A model generated the notes under the pieces. The model was not told the origin of the DNA and made no database searches. It was given only the letters and a program-made list of their open reading frames with translations. 64,000 nt of DNA from Site-B1 sp963827785 (GTDB taxonomy: Bacteria > Bacteroidota > Bacteroidia > Flavobacteriales > Flavobacteriaceae). The stretch spans positions 1 through 64,000 of the forward strand of contig CAWHCT010000008.1 of the NCBI GenBank assembly GCA_963827785.1, in the 5' to 3' direction. The translations under genes and the position numbers were made by a program. This document shows, piece after piece, positions 24,959-35,121 of the stretch (the stretch's first letter is position 1; each line of letters opens with the position of its first letter).

Positions 24959-25859
24959 ATGAACAATATTAAGAACGAGTTCAGTATTAAGGATCTTGAA
25001 AACCTAAGCGGTATCAAGGCTCACACTATCAGAATTTGGGAAAAACGTTATAACTTACTACACCCAAATAGAACTGATACGAACATAAGAAATTACGACC
25101 TTGAAAATCTTCAGAAATTGCTGAATGTGACATTTTTGAATAAAAATGGCTACAAAATATCTAAAATATCCAAACTTACCGAAGCTGATATTACCTCCCA
25201 TGTTAATGAAATAGCTTTAAAAGAAAATTCAGAAAACCATGCCATTAATTCATTAAAGGTGGCGATGCTGAATTTTGATCAAGGCCTTTTTTACGACACC
25301 TACGATAATTGTTAAGAGAAGAAAAGTCCTTCCGAGAGATTGTCTACGATGTGTTTATGCCACTTCTAGCAGAGATGGGTACGTTTGGCAAACGGATACT
25401 ATTCTCCTTGCTCACGAGCATTTTGTTTCCGCGCTTATTAAGCAGAAAATACTAGTGAATACTGAAAAATTACAAGTGAAAGACACATAGGGAGACTTCT
25501 AAGACATTTGTTCTGTATCTTCCTATAGTGAAATTCATGAGATGGGATTACTGTTCACAACCTACGAATTCGTACTAAAGGCCATCAAGGCATCTATCTC
25601 GGGCCAAGTGTCCCGATGCTCAGTCTTATCAGCCTTATTAAATTATCATGATAATTTAAATTTTGTGTCTTATTTTACTGTGAAACCTGAAAAAGATGAT
25701 GTTGCCGACTACTTGAAAGAATTCCATGACATCATTTTAAGGTCAAAGCAAAATGAACTCTGGATCTTAGGCAGAATGTTGGAACATATCGATAAAAGTA
25801 AATTACCAAAACAGATCAAAGCATTTTCAAATATTGAAAGTCTTGTAAAACAATTATAA
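24959..25859 (+). CDS. MerR-family regulator with B12-binding domain (CarH/LitR-like photoreceptor), frameshifted
   Basis: Likely light-sensitive repressor of the adjacent carotenoid genes. The N-terminal MerR domain is clear (FSIKDLENLSGIKAHTIRIW, then RNYDLENLQKLLNVTFL). Further on, one frame reads W-QTDTILLAH-E-H-F (about 25381-25420): a Trp, nine residues, then Glu-His. This is the W-x9-EH signature of CarH/LitR proteins that sense light through adenosylcobalamin. A cobalamin-ligand-like E-I-H-E-M-G (compare D/E-x-H-x-x-G) follows near 25530. Breaks occur near 25310, 25375, 25490 and 25580-25630. Between 25580 and 25630 the correct frame reads KGHQGIYLGPSVPMLS. The joined length is about 300 aa. 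It lies 16 nt before crtI. Confidence 0.8.
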
Positions 25860-25875
25860 CACTGAAATAAGATCG

Positions 25876-27314
25876 ATGGCAAAAAAAATATCCATAATTG
25901 GTTCCGGGTTTTCATCCCTCGCTGCTTCATGTTATTTAGCTAAACAAGGACATAATGTTACTGTTTTTGAGAAAAACTACACCATAGGAGGTAGAGCCAG
26001 CCAATTACAAAAAGATGGATTTACTTTTGATATGGGACCAACTTGGTATTGGATGCCAGATGTTTTTGAACGTTTCTTTGCTGATTTTGATAAAAAACCT
26101 TCAGATTATTATAAATTAGAAAAATTAAATCCTGCTTATAGGGTTTATTTTGGAAAAGATGACTTTATAACTATTGAGGATACACTTAGAAGAAATTTGT
26201 GAAACTTTTGAAAAGGAAGAAGCGGCAGTCTGCAAAGCTTAAAAAATTTATAGAAAGCCAAAACAATTATGATATTGCAATTAAAGATTTAGTTTATAAA
26301 CCAGGTGTTTCTCCTTTGAATTAGTTACTCCAAAACGATTAAGAAATTAAATCAGTTTGTTAGCAACATTAAAAGGGATGTCGAAAGAATTTAAAAATGA
26401 AAGACTTACACAGATTCTAGAATTTCCAGTATTATTTTTAGGAGCAAAACCAAGTAATACTCCATCTTTTTATAATTTTATGAATTATGCCGATTTTGGA
26501 CTGGGAACATGGCATCCAAAAGGAGGAATGTATAAGTTATTCAAGGCAATGGAAACTTAGCAAAAGAACTTAGGTGTTAAAATTAAAACCAATCTCAATT
26601 GATAAAATTAATGTTGAAGACGGAGTGGCTAAAGGAATTATTTCTAATGGTGAAAAATATTTATTCTGATATTGTTTTAAGTGGAGCCGATTATCATCAT
26701 ACAGAAACATTATTAGCCAAAGAAATACAGACAGTATTCAGAAACATATTGGGAAAAAAAAACTTTTGCACCTTCATCTTACTTTTTTATGTGGGATTTG
26801 ATAAAAAACTAAAAAATGTCGATCATCACACTTTATTTTTTGATATTGATTTTGACACACATGCAGAAGATATTTATGACAATCCAGAATGGCCAGAAGA
26901 TCCATTGTTTTATGCAAGTTTTCCTTCAATAACAGATAATACAGCAGCACCAGAAGGAAAAGAAGCTGGAATTTTTTTAATTCCACTAGCACCAGGATTA
27001 GAAGATACTCAGAAATTAAGAGAAAAATATTTTGAAAAAATTATTGATAGATTTGAAAAACTTACATATCAAAAAGTAAAAAATAATATTATATTTAAAG
27101 AGTCTTTTGTGTAAATGATTTTATAAAAGATTACAATTCTTATAAAGGAAATGCATATGGAATGGCAAATACCTTATTGCAAACAGCTTTTTTAAGACCA
27201 AAATTAAAAAGTAAAAAAGTTAAAAATTTATATTTTACTGGTCAATTAACTGTTCCAGGACCAGGAGTTCCACCATCACTAATTTCAGGAAAACTAGTAG
27301 CTGAATTAATATAA
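25876..27314 (+). CDS. crtI: Phytoene desaturase CrtI, multiple frameshifts
   Basis: FAD enzyme that converts phytoene to lycopene in carotenoid synthesis. The N-terminal Rossmann motif is ISIIGSGFSSLAASCYLAKQ, followed by EKNYTIGGRASQLQ and FDMGPTWYWMPDVF, typical for bacterial CrtI. The C-terminal FAD motif (YFTGQLTVPGPGVPPSLISG) ends the gene. The frame breaks at several places, including near 26187, 26235, 26320, 26345, 26560, 26600, 26655 and 26730-26770, and near 27110. The joined length is about 480 aa, as expected. It is the first enzyme gene of the crtI-crtB-crtZ-crtY operon, 16 nt after the photoreceptor regulator. Confidence 0.9.
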
Positions 27315-27333
27315 AATATCAAAAAAATTAACT

Positions 27334-28166
27334 ATGAAATCACTTTTTGATAATGTATCTAATGATTGCAGTAAGATTGTAACAAAAACATATAGTACAT
27401 CTTTTTCTTTAGCGACAAAAATGCTTTCAAGAGCAATTCGACAAGACATTTATAATATTTATGGTTTTGTTCGTTTTGCAGATGAAATTGTTGACTCTTT
27501 TCAGGATTATAATAAAGAAGAATTTTTTAATGATTTTGATAAAGACTTTATAAAGCATTAACGGACAAAATAAGTTTGAATCCCATTCTTAATTCATTTC
27601 AAACAACATATCATAAATACAATATTGACAAAGCATTGGTGAATGCTTTTATGAAAAGTATGAGAGTGGATCTTTACAAAAAAGAATATTTAACAAAAGA
27701 AGAATACAAGGATTATATTTATGGTTCTGCAGATGTTGTTGGTTTAATGTGTTTAAAGGTTTTTGTAAAAGGGAATGAAAGAAATATTTTGAGTTAAAAG
27801 ATTCAGCCATGAAATTAGGTTCAGCTTTTCAGAAAGTGAATTTCTTAAGAGATCTAAAAGAAGATTATGATAGTTTAGGAAGAACTTATTTTCCTAATAC
27901 AGATTTGAACATTTAGATGAATTCAAAACAAGATTTAATTAATGATATTGAAAAAGATTTTGAAAAAGGAATCAAGGTATAAAAAACTTACCTATAGAAG
28001 CAAAATTTGGTGTGTTTATGGCTTATAGATATTATAAACAATTATTAAAAAAACTCAAAAAACACCTGCATTAGAAATAAAAAATACCAGAATCAGAGTT
28101 TCTGATCATAAAAAAATAGAGATTTTAACTAGAAGTTATGTAAAATATCAATTAAATTTATTATAA
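27334..28166 (+). CDS. crtB: Phytoene synthase CrtB, frameshifted
   Basis: Condenses two geranylgeranyl diphosphates to phytoene. It has the squalene/phytoene synthase signatures: TYSTSFSLATKML, the first Asp motif DEIVD in YGFVRFADEIVDSF, YIYGSADVVGLMCLKVF, and the second Asp motif DLKED in VNFLRDLKEDYDSLGRTYF. Breaks occur near 27560, 27788, 27905, 27978 and 28058. The joined length is about 278 aa, normal for the family. It follows crtI by 19 nt. No crtE (GGPP synthase) is present in the window. Confidence 0.9.
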
Positions 28167-28174
28167 ATATTAAA

Positions 28175-28616
28175 ATGGAAACATACTTTGGATATGTTTT
28201 TTTCGGAACATTTTCATAATGGAATTTATGGCTTGGTTTACACATAAATATATTATGCATGGTTTTTTATGGAAATTACACAGAGATCATCATAAAAAAG
28301 ATCATGATTCATGGTTTGAACGAAATGATGCTTTTTTTATTTTTTATGCAGTAGTGAGTATCTTGTTTTTATTGTGGAGTTATGAACAATTTGGTTTTGC
28401 TTACCAATTGGGTTAGGAATTTTGGCTTATGGTGCTACTTATTTTTTAGTACATGATATATTTATTCATCAGCGATTTAAAATATTTAGAAATGCCAATA
28501 ATTGGTATGCTCGTGGAGTTCGGAGAGCTCACAAAATTCATCACAAACATTTAGGAAAAGATAAAGGTGAAAATTTCGGAATGCTGATCGTCCCCTTTAA
28601 ATACTTCAAAAAGTAG
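28175..28616 (+). CDS. crtZ: Beta-carotene hydroxylase CrtZ, frameshifted
   Basis: Di-iron membrane hydroxylase that converts beta-carotene to zeaxanthin. All four His clusters of the family are present: HKYIMH, HRDHH, HDIFIH and HKIHHKH. Hydrophobic helices lie between them. Two breaks are needed, near 28215 (METYFGYVFFGT to MEFMAWF) and near 28408. The joined length is about 147 aa, normal for the CrtZ type. It starts 8 nt after crtB. Confidence 0.9.
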
Positions 28617-28632
28617 AGTAAACATACCATTT

Positions 28633-29785
28633 ATGACTGCAAGCCATTTCGATTATATTATTATTGGAAATGGTATGGCTGGTCTTAAATTGGCTTTGGC
28701 ACTTTCTGAAGATTCTTATTTTGCCAATAAACGAATCGCATTAATAGATCAATCCAAAAAAACTATTAACGATAAGACCTGGTGTTTTTGGGAAGTAAAA
28801 GGCGGAAAATGGGACGATATTCTTTTCAAGACTTGGTCACAAGGTTTATTTTATTCTTCTGAACGTTCTATTCATTTAAGTCTGGATCCATATACTTACA
28901 AAATGGTTCGCTCAATTGATTTTTATCAATTAGATCAAGAATAAAATTAGCCAGAAAAGTAACTTCAAATTTATCGAAGATGAAGTCCAATGAGCATTGA
29001 AGAAAATGATCAAGTAAACGTTTCAGGGATAAAGAACCAGTATCTTGCAAATAAGGTATTTGACAGCAGAATTCCCGATCAGTACTTTAATAATAACGAT
29101 TGGTATTCCAGTATATTCCAGCATTTTAAAGGCTGGGTCATAGAAACGGAAAAGGATGTTTTTGATCCGGATTCTTTCACGATGATGGATTAGAGATTAA
29201 AACATCTTAACGATACTACTTTTACTTATGTGCTGCCATTTTCAAAGAAGAAAAGCTTTAGTCGAATTTACATTTTTTACACCATATGTTGTTGAAGAAT
29301 ATCTTTAGACGCGTATCTCAAAGATTATATCAGAAATATTCTGAAGGTCGAGAATTATAATATAATGGAAAAAGAAGTTGGAAACATCCCTATGACCAAT
29401 TTTCCATTTGAAAAATATAACACTGCTCTGTCACAAAAATAGGCACGGCAGGTGGTTGGGTAAAAGGATCAACGGGTTATTCATTTAGGCATGCTGATAA
29501 AAAAGTAGTTAAGATCATTGAAAATTTAAAGCAAAACAGAAAACCATCTTATGGTTTAATAAAGAACAGATATAAATTTTATGATGCCGTTTTTCTCAAT
29601 GTTTTAAAAAATGAAAATGACAAAGGTGAATGGATTTTTGAAACATTTTATTCTAAGAATTCAGCTCAAAAAATGTTTAAATTTTTGGATGAGGAAACTG
29701 GTTTATAGAAGAAATAAAAATTATGAGTTCTTTATTTTCCTTGACTTTTATTAAGGCCTTTTTTAGAACTTTAAAGATCTTTTAG
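28633..29785 (+). CDS. crtY: Lycopene beta-cyclase CrtY, frameshifted
   Basis: Closes beta-rings on lycopene to give beta-carotene. The N-terminal FAD motif is YIIIGNGMAGLKLALALSED, followed by KTWCFWEVKGGKWDDI, the typical CrtY start. Later segments in shifted frames include GTAGGWVKGSTGYSF, a conserved cyclase motif, and IKNRYKFYDAVFLNVL. Breaks lie near 28940, 28990, 29195-29310, 29425-29450 and 29705. After the last, the frame reads on to TAG 29783-29785, giving about 384 aa, the usual size. The end overlaps the convergent TlpA-like gene by about 15 nt. With crtI, crtB and crtZ it completes a route from GGPP to zeaxanthin. Confidence 0.85.
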
Positions 29786-30336
29786 GAGCACATCTATAGT
29801 TTCTCTTACTGTTTTGCTGTTCCAATTAGCTGCTCCTGTTTTGTCCATGACAATTGATCCTGCTTTATCTATTAAAAACGTCCTCGGTATACTGCTGACG
29901 TCAAAAATTTCAGGGTATTCTGTTTTGGGGATTTGTACATTAAAATCATATCCGTTTTTTTCCATAAAAGATTTTAACACATCTTCGTTTTCATTGGAGA
30001 CAAAATAAAAATCAACGCTGACCTATAACTCATCATAACGTTCATAAGACTTGGCATTTCTGCAATGCATGGTGGACACCAGGTAGCCCAAAAATTTATA
30101 AGGACAACTTTATTCCTTGACTGGTTAAAATCAATTGATTGACCTTGCATATCGACTAATTGCCAGTTATAGTCTTCTATTTTATCCCTTTTTGCTTCTT
30201 TAGTTACCGAAGGACTAATCATTGCTAATCCTTTATTCAAGAATATTTGAATTGGTTGCCTTGTTTGAGGTATGATCATTAAAGCTATTACAGCTATAAA
30301 AATCAGGTTTGTAATTTTTGACCTGGTTAATTTCAT
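29771..30336 (-). CDS. TlpA-like membrane-anchored thioredoxin, one frameshift
   Basis: Thiol-disulfide oxidoreductase facing the periplasm. One N-terminal TM helix (about 9-28) anchors a thioredoxin fold with the active site W-C-P-P-C in VVLINFWATWCPPCIAEMP (Cys near 86 and 89). The C-terminal half has the cis-Pro loop SSIPRTFLIDKAG. A single indel near 30018 breaks the frame between these two parts. Family members reduce cytochrome c or other envelope thiols. A short intergenic gap and an acn terminator separate it from aconitase. Confidence 0.88.
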
Positions 30337-30349
30337 TTATATTTATAAA

Positions 30350-30376
30350 AAAACTCCTGATGCGATCAGGAGTTTA
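30350..30376 (-). terminator. Intrinsic terminator after acn
   Basis: Minus strand: ACTCCTGAT, loop CGC, ATCAGGAGT followed by a run of T. It lies 16 nt beyond the aconitase stop. Confidence 0.85.
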
Positions 30377-30391
30377 ATAATTTAAATTAGA

Positions 30392-32650
30392 TTATTTAGC
30401 GTTTTCTTTCTTTATTAAATTTAAAGCTGAGCCTTCATTATACCAATCAATTTGAGATTGGTTATAAGTATGATTTAGTTTGATTACATCTTTACTTCCA
30501 TCTTTGTGAACAGCTTCAATAGTGAGTTGTTTTCCAGGAGCGAAATCCTTAAGATCGATAAAGTTGAATGTATCATCTTCCTGAATTAGATCATAATCAT
30601 TTTCATTTACAAAAGTTAATGCAAGCATTCCTTGCTTTTTAAGGTTCGTTTCATGAATTCTTGCAAACGATTTTACAATTACTGCAGCTACACCCAAATG
30701 TCTTGGTTGCATGGCTGCATGCTCACTGGAAGATCCTTCACCGTAATTATGATCTCCAACTACAATAGACTTAATTCCGGCAGCTTTGTAAGCTCTCTGT
30801 ACATCAGGAACAGCACCATATTCTCCGGTTAATTGATTTTTTACAAAATTGGTTTGCTTATTAAATGCGTTGACTGCACCTATTAAGGTGTTATTTGAAA
30901 TGTTGTCCAGATGACCTCGGAATTTTAACCATGGACCGGCCATGGAAATATGATCCGTCGTACATTTTCCGAATGCTTTTATTAATAATTTAGCACCTTT
31001 AATATTGCTTCCTAATGGCTCAAACGGTGTTAGTAATTCTAATCTTTCTGATGTAGGATTAACCTTAATCTTACTTTTCTTCCATCTTTAACAGGATCAA
31101 CATAACCATTATCCTTCACTTCAAATCCTTTTGGCGGTAATTCCTAGCCAGTAGGCTCATCTAATTTTACTTTTTCACCTTTATCATTGATCAAGTTATC
31201 CGTTAAAGGATTAAAATCCAAGCGACCGGCTATAGCGATTGCTGCAGTAATTTCAGGTGAAGCCACAAAAGCATGGGTATTTGGGTTCCCATCTGCTCGT
31301 TTGGCGAAGTTCCTGTTAAAGGAATGTACGATGGTGTTTTTCCTTGCTTCTTAGGATCCTTCACGTGCCCATTGACCAATACAAGGTCCACATGCATTTG
31401 CAAATACATTAGCTCCAATTTTTCAAATACCTGAAGAATACCATCACGTTCTGCGTATAACGAACCAGCTCTGAACCAGGAGTGATACCGAATTCAGCTT
31501 TGGTTTTTAATTCTTTATCTATGGCTTGTTGGGCTAGGGATGCTGCCCGTGAAAGATCTTCGTAAGACGAGTTGGTACATGATCCAATCAATCCCAATTC
31601 AACCTTCATTGGCCAATCATTGGTTTCGCTTTTTCCGTCATTTCTCTTCCAACTGTTGTAGCGAGATCTGGTGTGAACGGACCATTTAAATGAGGTTCTA
31701 ATTCAGTTAAATTAATTTCAATCACTTGATCAAAATACTTTTCCGGATTAGCATATACTTCAGGATCCCCCGTCAAATGTTCTGTGATATTGTCTGCAAG
31801 ATCTGCAACCTCTGCTCGATCAGTCGCTCTGAGATATCGCTCCATCGAATCGTCATAGCCAAAAGTGGAAGTGGTAGCACCAATTTCTGCACCCATATTA
31901 CAAATGGTTCCCTTTCCTGTGCAGGACAGTGATTGCACCTGGACCAAAATATTCTACAATTGCACCGGTTCCTCCTTTTACAGTTAATATTCCGGCCACT
32001 TTAAGTATTACATCTTTTGGTGATGTCCAGCCATAAGTTTTCCGGTTAATTTAACTCCAATGAGCTTTGGCATCTTTAATTCCCAGGGCATTCCTGCCAT
32101 CACATCCACGGCATCAGCACCACCTACTCCGATAGCAACCATACCCAATCCACCGGCATTTACTGTATGTGAATCCGTACCGATCATCATTCCTCCAGGG
32201 AATGCATAATTTTCCAAAACGACCTGATGAATGATACCCGCACCGGGCTTCCAAAAACCAATTCCATATTTATTTGAAACGGATGCCAGAAAATCAAACA
32301 CTTCATTACTGACCTCATTAGCTCTTTTCAAATCCTGTGCAGCTCCTTTTAGCTTGAATCAAATGATCACAATGAACTGTCGATGGAACAGCAACTTTGC
32401 TTTTTCCTGCCTTCATGAATTGCAATAATGCCATTTGAGCGGTGGCATCCTGGCAAGCTACTCGATCCGGTGCAAAATCGACGTAATCCTTGCCTCGGGT
32501 AAATGCTTTTTTGGGTTTACCATCCCAAAGATGTGAATAAAATATTTTTTCAGACAAAGTTAATGGCTTACCTACCACTTTACGAGCCACATCAACACGC
32601 TCACTAATTTGACCGTAAACCTTTTTTATCATTTCAATATCAAAAGCCAT
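30392..32650 (-). CDS. Aconitate hydratase, multiple frameshifts
   Basis: TCA-cycle enzyme interconverting citrate and isocitrate through a [4Fe-4S] cluster. Across frames it shows TVHCDHLIQA, MIGTDSHTVNAGGLGM, the cluster-ligand regions GLIGSCTNSSYEDLSRA and GPCIGQW (two of the three ligand Cys), and the C-terminal swivel domain with GDHNYGEGSSSEHAAMQPR. The joined length is about 750 aa, matching the mitochondrial-type aconitase of Bacteroidota. The frame breaks near 32335, 32020, 31930, 31608, 31418, 31320, 31145 and 31080. The last 180 residues form one clean open frame. All catalytic motifs survive, which argues for sequencing error. Confidence 0.88.
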
Positions 32651-32824
32651 ATACTTATATTTTAGTTATTTTTTAGTCTTGCGAATTTACAAATCAACAC
32701 GTTAATTTAAAAGATTTGCAATGAATTACTGAATGCATTGCCGAAATTTTATCTATTCACTAATATTAATCATTTTATATAAATATTCCATTGCAAATCG
32801 GCAATAAATTGTAAAATAGATAAA

Positions 32825-33967
32825 TTATTTATTTTTAAATCTATTTAAAATTAATGCTTTATCCCGAATGTCCATCATTGGCTTTTCATATATACTGTAC
32901 AAAACATAGGCCAAAAGAATTGTTGAGCTATATAAATTAGAGATATAACCAAATATTTCCGGTTTTGATAACCCTTCTGAGGGAACAAAATGTTTCAAAA
33001 GTTGTAAAATGATGGAATAATGCAACAGATACATAGAGTAAGACACAACACTTATAAAAGTTATTGGCGCTTCAATATATCCCGGGACTTTTTTGAGTTC
33101 GGATAGTAAGGGTAAACAGAAAGCAATTGCAATTGAATTTATTGGCAAATACAATACATTCCAGAAAAATGGATGTGTTTCAATAAAAACTCCTTGATTA
33201 GGAATAATAAAATTTAGTGCGAAAAAAATTAAAACACCAGCTACAAAACCTATCCAGCTTAAGTTTTTCCATTTCTCCGGATTGACAAATGCAAAATAAG
33301 AAGCCAGCATTCCATAATAAATAGCATCTATCCTGTAAATTGCCACCGATTTTAAATTCACGTTCCAAAACATCATATCGGAATCAGGAGTCACAAAATT
33401 GTATATAACTTTAGTTACTGTGAAAAACAGAATTATAATAATGGTAACCAAACCAAAAAGCTTGGACCTGTCCATTTTAATTTTTATAAAAAATAAAAGA
33501 TACAACAGTAAAGGCCCGAGTATATAAGCAAACTCTTCAATTGGCAAACTCCAGGATTCACTGAAGAATAAAGGCATTTCCCAAGCGAAGTTTTGAATGA
33601 AAATAAAATATTGCCATAAATTATCAGGCAGGTCAAATCCCAGATACAACATTAAAAGAATGTTTACAATCAGGATCAAATAATAATTTGGCAAGGTTCT
33701 GAACCACCGACGTATCCAGAAATACATCACTTTTCTAAAATTAAAATCCTCCTGAAGAAACATTTTAATTACAATCCTGCCAATCAAAAATCCGCTTAAA
33801 ACAAAAAATATCTCAACTCCAATAACTCCTGCCAGACTCAATAGATCCGGAATAATTCCTTTAGCATCAGGAACGATCCAAAGTACGTGTGAAAACACGA
33901 CTAACAATATAGCGACTGCTCTCATCACATCCAATCCAAAGATTCGTTTACGGTAGTCTATTTGCAT
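32825..33967 (-). CDS. Acyltransferase 3 family membrane protein (OafA/YrhL-like)
   Basis: A 380-residue inner-membrane O-acyltransferase with about ten TM helices. The catalytic His lies in helix 1 (LLVVFSHVLWIVP), followed by the GVEIFFVLSGFLIGR motif, both diagnostic for the family. These enzymes acetylate or otherwise acylate cell-surface sugars such as O-antigen or exopolysaccharide. The exact substrate is unknown. It is a lone gene; gaps of about 175 and 195 nt on either side contain no other gene I can see. Confidence 0.9.
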   Translation of the reverse strand: MQIDYRKRIFGLDVMRAVAILLVVFSHVLWIVPDAKGIIPDLLSLAGVIGVEIFFVLSGFLIGRIVIKMFLQEDFNFRKVMYFWIRRWFRTLPNYYLILIVNILLMLYLGFDLPDNLWQYFIFIQNFAWEMPLFFSESWSLPIEEFAYILGPLLLYLLFFIKIKMDRSKLFGLVTIIIILFFTVTKVIYNFVTPDSDMMFWNVNLKSVAIYRIDAIYYGMLASYFAFVNPEKWKNLSWIGFVAGVLIFFALNFIIPNQGVFIETHPFFWNVLYLPINSIAIAFCLPLLSELKKVPGYIEAPITFISVVSYSMYLLHYSIILQLLKHFVPSEGLSKPEIFGYISNLYSSTILLAYVLYSIYEKPMMDIRDKALILNRFKNK

Positions 33968-34161
33968 TATGATGCAGTCTTTTTATGTAGAATATTACAA
34001 TAGTTATATTATAAAATCTAAAGTAATGAAATAATTATTTCTATCAAGATTTCAGGCCTTAGTATTGCCATTATATCTAAAATTGCCAAATTCAAGAAAT
34101 ATTAAATTTACTTTAGAAATGATTCGAAAAAGATAAATAGAAAAAATAGATAGGATGAGTT

Positions 34162-35115
34162 TTAAAATAAACTCTTTATAACCTGAACTTCAGTAATCCC
34201 CTCTGCATCGGCCTTGTAATTCTTAATAATTCGGTGTCTTAGAATGCTCATTGCCACAGCCTGAACATCTTCAATATCAGGCGAGAATTTACCATTAATT
34301 GCTGCATGCGTCTTTGCCGCTAATATAAGATTTTGAGAAGCTCTTGGTCCTGCTCCCCAATCAATATAATTCTTTACCAATTCCGGCGCTGCATCACTTT
34401 CCGGTCTGGTTTTTCCAACGAGTGTCACTGCATACTCAATAACATTGTCTGCAACTGGAATACGTCTGATCAAATGCTGGAAATCAATTATTTCCTGCGC
34501 TGTGAACAAACTATTAACTGTAGCCATTTCATCATTTGTAGTCACTTTAACAACCTGAACTTCCTCCTGAAAAGATGGATACTCCAGATTAATTGCGAAC
34601 ATAAAACGATCCAGTTGAGCTTCAGGCAATGGGTATGTTCCCTCCTGCTCAATTGGGTTTTGAGTAGCCAGTACAAAATAAGGAAGATCTAATTTATAAT
34701 GATGTCCGGCAACAGTCACCGATCTTTCCTGCATCGCTTCTAATAAAGCTGCCTGTGTTTTGGGAGGTGTCCTGTTAATTTCATCTGCCAGAATTATATT
34801 TGCAAAAACGGGTCCTTTGATGAATTTAAAGTGTCTGTCCTCATCCAGTATTTCACTGCCTAAAATGTCACTTGGCATGAGATCTGGAGTAAATTGAATA
34901 CGTTTAAAGTCAAGTCCCAATGCCTGAGCAATTGTATTAACCATTAACGTCTTTGCTAATCCTGGAACTCCTATTAGCAATGAATGTCCTCCCGAAAAGA
35001 TGGATATTAATATTTGATTGACAACATCATCCTGACCAACGATCACTTTTGCAATTTCCAATTGAAGTTGCTGATATTTTTTAACAAGTTGTTTTATTGC
35101 AGCTACGTCAGACAT
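34162..35115 (-). CDS. MoxR-family AAA+ ATPase
   Basis: A 317-residue chaperone-like ATPase. Walker A is GVPGLAKT (49-56), Walker B is NIILADEINRTPP, sensor 1 is FVLATQNPIEQEGTYPLPEAQLDRF (seen over residues about 147-171) and an Arg finger region lies near GAGPRASQNL. MoxR proteins mature or remodel partner proteins, usually with VWA-domain proteins. No VWA gene follows here, because the downstream neighbour in transcription order is the acyltransferase. It lies 6 nt after the parvulin gene and so belongs to the PPIase operon. Confidence 0.95.
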   Translation of the reverse strand: MSDVAAIKQLVKKYQQLQLEIAKVIVGQDDVVNQILISIFSGGHSLLIGVPGLAKTLMVNTIAQALGLDFKRIQFTPDLMPSDILGSEILDEDRHFKFIKGPVFANIILADEINRTPPKTQAALLEAMQERSVTVAGHHYKLDLPYFVLATQNPIEQEGTYPLPEAQLDRFMFAINLEYPSFQEEVQVVKVTTNDEMATVNSLFTAQEIIDFQHLIRRIPVADNVIEYAVTLVGKTRPESDAAPELVKNYIDWGAGPRASQNLILAAKTHAAINGKFSPDIEDVQAVAMSILRHRIIKNYKADAEGITEVQVIKSLF

Positions 35116-35121
35116 AATGTT

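Noticed and set aside
25560..25640. Protein segment KAIKASISGQVSRCSVL in the regulator
   Set aside because: It is out of frame: the neighbouring frame reads KGHQGIYLGPSVPMLS, which fits the cobalamin-binding fold.
19530..32400. A block of pseudogenes or programmed frameshifting
   Set aside because: Lesions are many and spread at random through otherwise conserved motifs, in unrelated genes including central metabolism. No common slippery motif is visible. Sequence error is simpler.
32737..32824. Inverted words ATTGCCGA/TCGGCAAT and TTTATCTATT/AATAGATAAA between acn and the acyltransferase
   Set aside because: The pairs are interleaved (x y x' y'), not nested, and have no terminator T-run. 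A pseudoknot cannot be excluded, but support is too weak to call.
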